5,129 nucleotides of DNA from an uncultured Prevotellaceae bacterium. Its GTDB lineage: Bacteria; Bacteroidota; Bacteroidia; Bacteroidales; Bacteroidaceae. The stretch is taken from contig CALZOH010000207.1 of assembly GCA_945827465.1 (NCBI GenBank), positions 1-5,129 on the forward strand, given 5' to 3'. The notes under the pieces are model-generated. The model saw only the letters and a program-made list of their open reading frames with translations, had not been told where the DNA came from and did not search any database. Below, one piece after another: positions 1 through 5,129 of the stretch; positions within the stretch are counted from its first letter, which is position 1, and every line of letters begins with the position of its first letter. Both the position numbers and the translations under genes were made by a program.

Positions 1-2
1 TC

Positions 3-25
3 AGGGCGTATGCGATACGCCCCTA
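3..25. repeat. REP-like palindromic element, copy 1 (inverted orientation)
   Basis: GGGCGTAT (4-11) and ATACGCCC (15-22) form a perfect 8-bp stem with a 3-base loop. The whole 23-base unit is the reverse complement of copy 2 (89-112), except for a 4-versus-5-base centre: 11 bases (3-13 against 102-112) and 8 bases (18-25 against 89-96) match exactly. Short GC-rich palindromes in opposed pairs between genes resemble REP or BIME elements moved by RAYT (TnpA_REP) transposases. Family membership is inferred and no transposase is in the window. The element lies near the window edge, so more copies may continue to the left. Confidence 0.65.
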
Positions 26-88
26 CACTTGTTCGATGAAAACGAACGTTTAGCGAGTGAAAACATTATGTCAAATCAGCCAAAATTA

Positions 89-112
89 TAGGGGCGCAGA
101 GGCATACGCCCT
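89..112. repeat. REP-like palindromic element, copy 2 (direct orientation)
   Basis: This 24-base unit consists of TAGGGGCG (89-96), a five-base centre CAGAG, and GCATACGCCCT (102-112). It mirrors copy 1 across a 63-base AT-richer spacer (26-88). Its own internal stem is weaker than that of copy 1 (GGGCG 92-96 with CGCCC 107-111) because the centre differs, so copy 2 looks partly degenerate. It lies only 16 bases beyond the operon terminator hairpin. The spacer between the copies holds no convincing gene; it has one small inverted repeat, GTTCG (31-35) with CGAAC (43-47). Confidence 0.65.
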
Positions 113-120
113 CCATGGTA

Positions 121-166
121 GAAAAGAAGAGGGTGTACCAAACTTTTTTCAGTTTGATACACCCTC
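121..166 (-). terminator. Rho-independent terminator of the three-gene operon
   Basis: Bases 129-144 and 151-166 form a 16-bp inverted repeat around a 6-base loop, starting about 20 bases after the phosphoesterase stop. The single non-complementary position (138 versus 157) is a U-G wobble in minus-strand RNA but an A-C mismatch in plus-strand RNA, so the stem is continuous only in the operon's transcript. The minus strand then reads TTCTTTTC (128-121), a U-rich though interrupted tract. The stem base is GC-rich (GAGGG/CCCTC). The position, strand bias and tail all support an intrinsic terminator. Confidence 0.88.
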
Positions 167-185
167 ATGCAATGAATCGTTGAAG

Positions 186-1148
186 CTATACGAACAAGAT
201 TTCCTGCCCGTGGAACTGGAAATTACCGGCTACCGAATATTGTATGGCTGTCGGCGAAAACCGATCTTGCACCGTGATATGTTCGTGACCGCATAAAATA
301 CCTTTCAAGAGGGGCTCCTGCTTCAGATAGTTGATGAAGTCACGAGTTACCGGATCTTCCTGCTGAATTTTGTAGCTGCTGTTATGGTCTACTCGGGCAG
401 AACGGAAGCGTTCGCCTTCTTTGGAACTCCAAAATCGTCGGCTGGCGCGCCATAGGTCGTCGGTGTAGAAAGGTACGTGCATGCACAAAATGATGGGAAG
501 CCCGCGCTTCACTTCTTCGTGAAAACGCTTCACTTGTTCAGGCGTCACCGTGCAATAAACATCGTCTATGGCTATGAAGTTGACACCGTGAATCACCTGC
601 GAATGGAAACTGAGGTCAAACGGATAGACCTGCGCCAAGGTATCCCGACTCAAATCTTTGTAGGCTTCCACGTGCTGCTCCTTGGGATCGCTCAACCACA
701 TATCGGGAGAATACTCATGGTTGCCCAAAGCGCCGAAGATTTGATTGCCGAAATATTTTCGCACCAAATCGAAGTTGGCCTCGCTCTGCCAATCAATCAG
801 GTCGCCGGTATGCACCACATAGTCTACATATTTGCGAGCCCAATCGAGCGAATCGCGCAGGGCTTCTTCCTGCCGACCGCCAAAGGTAACGGTACGCGAC
901 TTATGAAGTGTCTGCTTCTTACTGCCCTCGTGGGGATAGGCTGCCGTGAGGTGAGTGTCGGAGATGTGCAACACCGAGAAAGGCTCTTTTAATCCGATAT
1001 GAATGGTGGCATAGTTCAAACTGAGCCGCTCATATCGCCCCCGCTTGGGAAACACCGAAGGGTCATCTTCTGCCAAAGCGGGCAAGGAAGAGGTAGCCAT
1101 CAAGACACCGCTTCCGAGCACTCGCTTCATGAAATCTCTTCTCTTCAT
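186..1148 (-). CDS. Exported calcineurin-like metallophosphoesterase with Tat-like leader
   Basis: This 320-residue protein carries the full metal-binding set of the calcineurin-like phosphoesterase fold (Metallophos, PF00149): D64 and H66 in HISDTH, D116 in TGDLID, N143-H144 in GNHE, H224 in CMHVPF, and H288/H290 in GHEH. A two-metal hydrolase of a phosphomonoester, phosphodiester or pyrophosphate is expected, but the substrate cannot be deduced. The N-terminus KRRDFMK (2-8) matches the twin-arginine pattern R-R-x-F-x-K, followed by a short hydrophobic stretch and ALA|E, predicting cleavage after A26 and a periplasmic location. There is no lipobox cysteine. Starting at the internal M7 would destroy the RR motif, so the ATG at 1148 is preferred. 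A polar insert at about 228-268 separates the H224 and GHEH motifs. It is the last gene of the operon, 28 bases after the glycosidase, and its stop is followed at once by a terminator hairpin. The fold is firm; the role and its link to the glycosidase are unknown. Confidence 0.93.
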   Translation of the reverse strand: MKRRDFMKRVLGSGVLMATSSLPALAEDDPSVFPKRGRYERLSLNYATIHIGLKEPFSVLHISDTHLTAAYPHEGSKKQTLHKSRTVTFGGRQEEALRDSLDWARKYVDYVVHTGDLIDWQSEANFDLVRKYFGNQIFGALGNHEYSPDMWLSDPKEQHVEAYKDLSRDTLAQVYPFDLSFHSQVIHGVNFIAIDDVYCTVTPEQVKRFHEEVKRGLPIILCMHVPFYTDDLWRASRRFWSSKEGERFRSARVDHNSSYKIQQEDPVTRDFINYLKQEPLLKGILCGHEHITVQDRFSPTAIQYSVAGNFQFHGQEILFV

Positions 1149-1176
1149 AAATAATGATGCAGATGATGTTCAATCA

Positions 1177-2907
1177 TTACTTTTCAACCGAACGAAGTAC
1201 GGCCTTTCCTTCGCTCATCAGGCCTTCAATGTCGACCTCAAGACCTACGTGAACAGCTTCGAACTTCTTGAGCACGGCATTGAGGGCATCGAGTTTCTTG
1301 CCGGTAAGCGACTCGCGCAGGATGCGTATCTTTTCATAATCCTGAATACCTTCAATCAGGCGCTCCATACGAATACTGGTGCCGCCGGGATATACAAAGA
1401 AGCAGTCGCCGGCCGGCCATGTACGGAATCGAGAATCTGTCAGCTGATTGTTCACCCAACTATTGTAGGCCCAACGCAAATATCCGCTGTAACCGATGGC
1501 TGCGGCATGCCAGCCCAAGTAAGCCGATTCGGCAGGATTGGAGAAAGTGAACGTATTGGGGCGCTCAGGACCACAACAGGTATAGAACGTAATGCGATTT
1601 CCTTTTGAAAGATGACTGCTGAGTTGTTCGGGAGTCAGCACCGGTTCGTCGTGAATAAAACTGATGTCGTACATACGTTCAGCCACTTCGGGACCGAAAT
1701 AATTGACGGCGCCCTCCACGCGATAGCCTTTATCAGCCTTGAACAATACGTCGTAAGCCGGTTCCAAAAGATTCTTCGGACGCTCGTCCATGGCAATGCA
1801 GGTCTTGTCGAACCAACCTTTGGCCTTCAGATGACGGGCAAAATCCTTGAGGAAAGGCAGCAGGAAAGCCTCGTATTCGGGAGTGCCGGGATTGAGTTTC
1901 ACCTGATAAGAGAAGTTCTCAGCCTCGTCAAAATATTCAAACATCAAGTGCCAGGGCACAATGGTATAACAGTCAATCTGCTCCTTGATGCCACACTCCA
2001 TCATAAATTCCACCCAACGGTCGAATACCTTATAATCGTACTTCCAACTGCCATCTATGCACTTGGTCTTGCCAATCATGCTCTCGAAGGCCACCTGGGT
2101 CTGTCCGTTCCACGGATGCTTGATGATACTGCAGGTAATCACCTTCTGCCCGGCCTCGGCCAAACGCTTCATCAAAGGACGCATGAGGTCGAAATGCTCT
2201 TTGCTCCACAGAGGAACATTGTAGAACGCCGCCACGGAATAAGGATTCTGCCAAAGGTCAAGATGGAACTTCCACTGAGACGGAGCCGGCAGCTCGCGCT
2301 TGCCCACTTCAACCGTAAAGGGCAGTGACAACTGCTGGCCGTCGCAATGGGCAGTCAGAGTACCCTTGTATTTGCCGGCAGGAGCTGCCTGGGGAATACG
2401 GATATCAAGCCAAAGGGGACGAATGGTCTGTGCCTCGACAGTCATTTCAGTGGCCGGATGCAAACGGTCGGCTACCAAGCAGGAGTCGAAGGCCGGAGTG
2501 AGGTGACGGCCGTTATCCTCCTTACCTTCTTTATTGCGATAGGAATCGCTCAAGACATAACGCACAAAATACTTATTGACCACAGAGGCCGGAATCAAGT
2601 TCTTGCCGCACACCAGATCACTGACTTCAAACGTCAGTTTCTGTATCTTTTGAGGTGCGAAGACTACAGCCTGCGCACTGACGCGCTCACCCTTCCAAGC
2701 ATACAACGTCAGTGACTTGGCAGTGGTGGGAACGGCATTGCGCTGATAACGAATGTCGGTACTACCCCATCCAAGACTAACGTTTTTCACTGTTTGCCAA
2801 GCCTGGGCCGGAGCCGGATGTGGGTCGGCCGGTTCAACATCATTTTGCTGGGCAAAAACAGGCATAGCTGCTAACAAAAAGCCCAAAAACAATACATTTC
2901 TCTTCAT
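1177..2907 (-). CDS. Secreted GH123/DUF4091-type glycosidase, probable beta-N-acetylgalactosaminidase
   Basis: This 576-residue exported enzyme most resembles glycoside hydrolase family 123, whose characterised members release beta-linked N-acetylgalactosamine by substrate-assisted catalysis. A type I signal peptide (MKRN, hydrophobic core 5-14, likely cleavage VFA|Q after residue 19) has no lipobox cysteine, so a soluble periplasmic or secreted protein is expected. Residues about 38-205 look like a beta-rich N-terminal domain, and about 210-530 form the catalytic barrel. The adjacent acid pair D374-E375, in AMDERP, sits where GH123 enzymes carry their catalytic Asp-Glu. The C-terminal signature GDCFFVYPGG (500-509) followed by SIRMERLIEGIQDYE (511-525) is typical of DUF4091. 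The last 50 residues are a charged helical tail. The length is near that of known Bacteroides GH123 proteins and no domain seems missing. It is the middle gene of the operon, 25 bases after the transporter and 28 before the phosphoesterase. The activity is inferred from family; DUF4091 also contains uncharacterised members, so another hexosaminide substrate is possible. Confidence 0.9.
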   Translation of the reverse strand: MKRNVLFLGFLLAAMPVFAQQNDVEPADPHPAPAQAWQTVKNVSLGWGSTDIRYQRNAVPTTAKSLTLYAWKGERVSAQAVVFAPQKIQKLTFEVSDLVCGKNLIPASVVNKYFVRYVLSDSYRNKEGKEDNGRHLTPAFDSCLVADRLHPATEMTVEAQTIRPLWLDIRIPQAAPAGKYKGTLTAHCDGQQLSLPFTVEVGKRELPAPSQWKFHLDLWQNPYSVAAFYNVPLWSKEHFDLMRPLMKRLAEAGQKVITCSIIKHPWNGQTQVAFESMIGKTKCIDGSWKYDYKVFDRWVEFMMECGIKEQIDCYTIVPWHLMFEYFDEAENFSYQVKLNPGTPEYEAFLLPFLKDFARHLKAKGWFDKTCIAMDERPKNLLEPAYDVLFKADKGYRVEGAVNYFGPEVAERMYDISFIHDEPVLTPEQLSSHLSKGNRITFYTCCGPERPNTFTFSNPAESAYLGWHAAAIGYSGYLRWAYNSWVNNQLTDSRFRTWPAGDCFFVYPGGTSIRMERLIEGIQDYEKIRILRESLTGKKLDALNAVLKKFEAVHVGLEVDIEGLMSEGKAVLRSVEK

Positions 2908-2932
2908 ACTCTAAAATATTTCTGTTTAAAAA

Positions 2933-4915
2933 TTATTTCTTCAACGGTTGTTTGGCAGCCATCGTAGCTTTCACCAAATAAGCAATCAAGGCAAAATAAG
3001 CCACCAGCGACACTACGTGACTTAAAGCGCAATTTGTCCAAGATTCATCGGCTGGATTAAAACCAAGATAACGAAGAATGGCACTAACAACACCCATCAA
3101 AGCTCCACCGGCAATGAAGCCCGAAGCCAAAAGCGTACCCAAGTCGTTACGCGACTTATTGAGCGAAGCCTCATGGGAACGAGTGGTCACATACCAACTA
3201 ATGAGACCACCCACTAAAAGCGGCAAGTTCAAATCCAAGGGAATAAACATACCCAAGGCAAAGGCAAGGGCAGAAATACCCAGTCGGTCAAGCAAAATAG
3301 CCAAAACGGCTCCGATCGCATAAAGTAACCAAGGTGCACCCTGACCACTCATGAGCGGTTCAATCACAGCCGCCATAGCATTGGCCTGAGGAGCCGCCAA
3401 CTGACCATTGGTAAAACCATACGTACTATTCAGCAACATGATAACACCACCCACCGTGGCAGCACTCACAAGAATGCCCAAGAACTTATAGGTTTCTTGC
3501 TTGACGGGAGACGAACCCAGCCAATAACCAATCTTCAAATCCGTAACAAAACTGCCGGCTGTAGAAAGAGCCGTACACACAACACTACCCATCAATAAGG
3601 CCGCTACCATTCCGGCTGAACCTTTGAGACCGACAGCCACCATAATGACAGAAGCTAAAATCAAAGTCATCAACGTCATGCCCGACACCGGATTGCTGCC
3701 CACAATAGCAATGGCATTGGCAGCTACCGTAGTAAACAAGAAAGCGATGAAAGCCACCAACAAGATAGCCACCACGCTGAACAGCAAATTGCCCTCCATC
3801 ACGCCCAGGAAAAAGAAGATGAAAATACTCAGCAATGTAACGACTACACCAATCAGTATGATTTTCATCGATAAGTCACGCTGAGTGCGCAATTCCTGGG
3901 AGTCATTCCCTGTTTGTCGGCGAAAAGCCTTACCTGTCAGCCGGGCTGCGTCTACAATGATCTTACGACTCTTCCATATTCCCAAAAGACCGGCCATGGC
4001 AATGGCACCGATTCCAATGCTCTTGGTGTATCCGTACAGTTGCTCGGGCGAAGCAGCCAAAGCCGTAATGCCTTGAGCATTGATCACCAAGTCGGGAAAC
4101 ACAAGAGGAATCAAAGGAACAATCACCCACCATACAAGCACCGAACCGGCGCAGATAATGGCCGAATATTTCAAACCGATAATATAACCCATACCCAGTA
4201 CTGCTGCTCCCGTATTGATTTTGAAAACCAACTTAGCTTTCTCAGCCAACATAGCTCCCCAGGAAAAAGCTGCAGTAGAAAAAGTATCGGTCCAAGCACC
4301 AAATGAAGCAATCACAAAATCGTAAAGACCGCCTATTAAGCCGGCAAACAAAAGTGGACGGGCCTGTCCGGAACCACTTTCGCCCGACATCAGCACTTGC
4401 GTAGAAGCCGTAGCCTCGGGGAAAGGATATTTTCCGTGCATTTCCTTCACAAAATATTTGCGGAAAGGAATCATGAACAACAGTCCGAGAAAACCGCCCA
4501 ACAAACTTGAAAGAAACACCTTGAAAAAGTCAACGGTAATGTCAGGATACTTTGCCTGAAGAATGTACAACGCCGGCAACGTAAAGATAGCACCGGCAAC
4601 AATCATACCCGAGCAGGCTCCGATACTTTGAATAATCACATTTTCGCCCAACGCCCCGCGCCGACGAGTCACGCCAGCCAATCCAACAGCAATAATCGTA
4701 ATGGGAATGGCCGCTTCAAAAACCTGACCAACCTTTAATCCCAAATAAGCACACGCTGCCGAAAACACAACAGCAAAAATCAAACCCCATACCAAGGACC
4801 AAGTAGTTACTTCCCGACAGGGCTTGGCCGGATCAAGCACCGGACGATATTCTTCGCCTTCCTTCAACTCGCGGAAAGCGTTTTCAGGTAATTTACCAGT
4901 AGATAAGTCTTCCAT
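2933..4915 (-). CDS. OPT-family oligopeptide transporter (bacterial type)
   Basis: This 660-residue inner-membrane protein is a probable proton-coupled importer of small peptides or peptide-like compounds; its exact substrate cannot be read from sequence. A cytoplasmic N-terminal tail of about 37 polar residues precedes roughly 15-16 hydrophobic segments, for example near 38-58, 92-118, 133-151, 186-206, 252-272, 350-371, 377-397, 412-429, 434-450, 478-495, 527-543, 595-615 and 631-648. Family-like conserved stretches are KYPFPEATAS (162-171), SNPVSGMT (407-414), TAGSFVTDLK (452-461) and GMFIPLDLNLP (555-565). Length and motifs fit the bacterial OPT branch (TIGR00733-like), and the protein appears full length. 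A basic loop lies near 315-335. The ATG at 4915 is preferred because it gives the family's usual polar N-terminus and lies about 22 bases after a -7 box. No Shine-Dalgarno is present, which is normal for Bacteroidetes. It is the first gene of the operon, with 25 bases to the next gene. The family call is firm; the substrate is unknown. Confidence 0.95.
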   Translation of the reverse strand: MEDLSTGKLPENAFRELKEGEEYRPVLDPAKPCREVTTWSLVWGLIFAVVFSAACAYLGLKVGQVFEAAIPITIIAVGLAGVTRRRGALGENVIIQSIGACSGMIVAGAIFTLPALYILQAKYPDITVDFFKVFLSSLLGGFLGLLFMIPFRKYFVKEMHGKYPFPEATASTQVLMSGESGSGQARPLLFAGLIGGLYDFVIASFGAWTDTFSTAAFSWGAMLAEKAKLVFKINTGAAVLGMGYIIGLKYSAIICAGSVLVWWVIVPLIPLVFPDLVINAQGITALAASPEQLYGYTKSIGIGAIAMAGLLGIWKSRKIIVDAARLTGKAFRRQTGNDSQELRTQRDLSMKIILIGVVVTLLSIFIFFFLGVMEGNLLFSVVAILLVAFIAFLFTTVAANAIAIVGSNPVSGMTLMTLILASVIMVAVGLKGSAGMVAALLMGSVVCTALSTAGSFVTDLKIGYWLGSSPVKQETYKFLGILVSAATVGGVIMLLNSTYGFTNGQLAAPQANAMAAVIEPLMSGQGAPWLLYAIGAVLAILLDRLGISALAFALGMFIPLDLNLPLLVGGLISWYVTTRSHEASLNKSRNDLGTLLASGFIAGGALMGVVSAILRYLGFNPADESWTNCALSHVVSLVAYFALIAYLVKATMAAKQPLKK

Positions 4916-4937
4916 TGTAATATTATTGATTGTGGCA

Positions 4938-4967
4938 CAAAGTTAGCAAAATAATTTCATAGACAAT
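4938..4967 (-). promoter_or_regulatory. Bacteroidetes-type promoter of the OPT operon
   Basis: Read on the minus strand, 4945-4938 is TAACTTTG, an exact match to the Bacteroidetes -7 consensus TAnnTTTG. The -33 region is weaker: the best candidate is ATTG at 4967-4964, 18 bases upstream, next to a T-rich run. The start of transcription would fall around 4930-4934, giving a short, AT-rich leader of about 15-20 bases before the transporter ATG at 4915, without a Shine-Dalgarno. No convincing promoter is seen in the two short gaps inside the operon, so this one probably serves all three genes. Confidence 0.72.
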
Positions 4968-4970
4968 AAA

Positions 4971-4985
4971 AGGAGTATCTCTCCT
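4971..4985. promoter_or_regulatory. Short inverted repeat AGGAG-N5-CTCCT upstream of the operon promoter
   Basis: The perfect 5-bp arms AGGAG (4971-4975) and CTCCT (4981-4985) flank a 5-base spacer directly upstream of the candidate -33 region of the leftward promoter. The position would suit an activator or repressor site. On the minus strand the repeat is followed by TTTT, so a weak hairpin terminator against read-through is an alternative. The arms are too short to be sure of either. Confidence 0.25.
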
Positions 4986-5081
4986 GCTATGCAATAAGGC
5001 CGGCAACAGGAATCAAAACTAATGAAAGTGTCCGAATATCTTGGGATAGGAAGCGAGAATCTTAAAAAATACACATTTAAC

Positions 5082-5112
5082 TTTGCCTGTCGCTTAGATT
5101 GGATTAACTTTG
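5082..5112 (+). promoter_or_regulatory. Divergent Bacteroidetes-type promoter for a gene beyond the right edge
   Basis: TTTG (5082-5085) and TAACTTTG (5105-5112) are separated by 19 bases, which matches the -33/-7 layout of Bacteroidetes housekeeping promoters on both boxes. Transcription would start near 5117-5120 and run rightward out of the window. The -33 box is itself part of an identical TTAACTTTGC decamer (5077-5086) repeated at 5104-5113. The target gene is not visible. Confidence 0.75.
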
Positions 5113-5118
5113 CGCAAA
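5109..5118. promoter_or_regulatory. Perfect palindrome TTTGCGCAAA over the divergent -7 box
   Basis: This 10-base perfect palindrome overlaps the last four bases of the rightward -7 box and the expected start region. A dimeric repressor bound here would block transcription, so it is a candidate operator. It is short and may be chance, since half of it is dictated by the TTTG of the -7 box. Confidence 0.3.
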
Positions 5119-5129
5119 ATAAACGTTTG

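Noticed and set aside
81..88. CAAAATTA, which reads TAATTTTG on the minus strand and fits the -7 consensus
   Set aside because: No TTTG-like -33 element lies 17-21 bases upstream, and no gene is visible to its left, so an isolated match in AT-rich DNA is not enough.
1..185. CRISPR array, tRNA or small RNA gene in the left non-coding stretch
   Set aside because: There are only two repeat copies, in opposite orientation and with unlike centres. No cloverleaf or regularly spaced direct repeats are present.
57..296. Plus-strand reading frame of 79 codons with a GTG start
   Set aside because: It begins inside the repeat region, runs through the terminator hairpin and ends antisense to the phosphoesterase. 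Its translation resembles no family.
2030..2254. Minus-strand 74-codon frame inside the glycosidase gene
   Set aside because: It is an out-of-frame overlap with the intact glycosidase frame, with no motif or initiation signal. It is not a sign of a frameshift, since the main frame is unbroken.
477..2328. Three long plus-strand open frames (477-992, 1045-1608, 1612-2328)
   Set aside because: All lie antisense to genes with clear family motifs, have no domain signature, and are explained by codon bias of the minus-strand genes.
3078..4306. Plus-strand open frames opposite the transporter
   Set aside because: They are antisense shadows of membrane-protein codons and show low-complexity Ala/Lys/Thr-rich translations.
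186..4915. Polysaccharide utilisation locus
   Set aside because: There is a candidate glycosidase but no SusC/SusD pair, lipoprotein or hybrid sensor in the window. The operon ends at both sides before any such gene could join it.

Overview
The window looks like a chromosomal piece of a Bacteroidales genome, with a gut or oral Prevotella/Bacteroides-type organism the best guess. Three things point there: the promoters match the Bacteroidetes -33/-7 pattern (TTTG, then TAnnTTTG); none of the three genes has a recognisable Shine-Dalgarno sequence; and the gene content (GH123-type glycosidase, bacterial OPT transporter, calcineurin-like phosphoesterase) is common in that order. The species cannot be settled from the sequence alone.

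Layout. All three real genes lie on the minus strand and read right to left: an OPT-family oligopeptide transporter (4915-2933), a secreted GH123/DUF4091-type glycosidase (2907-1177) and an exported metallophosphoesterase with a twin-arginine-like leader (1148-186). The gaps are only 25 and 28 bases. A TAACTTTG -7 box lies just upstream of the transporter, and a strong rho-independent hairpin (166-129) follows the phosphoesterase stop by about 20 bases. Together these outline one complete three-gene operon.

Left edge (1-128). This non-coding stretch holds two related GGGCGTAT/ATACGCCC elements in opposite orientation, separated by 63 bases. They look like a REP-type or small mobile palindromic pair. 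Right edge (4916-5129). This is a divergent control region: one promoter drives the operon leftward, and a near-perfect consensus promoter (TTTG-N19-TAACTTTG) points rightward to a gene outside the window.

How the genes may work together (inference). The glycosidase would remove beta-linked N-acetylgalactosamine from host or microbial glycoconjugates in the periplasm or outside, the phosphoesterase would hydrolyse an unknown phosphorylated compound in the periplasm, and the inner-membrane OPT carrier would import a small peptide or peptide-like product. No SusC/SusD pair, sensor or regulator is visible, so this is not a standard polysaccharide utilisation locus. I see no clear evidence of a wholly new system. 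The most noteworthy points are the gene combination, the palindromic repeat pair and the well-defined regulatory signals.
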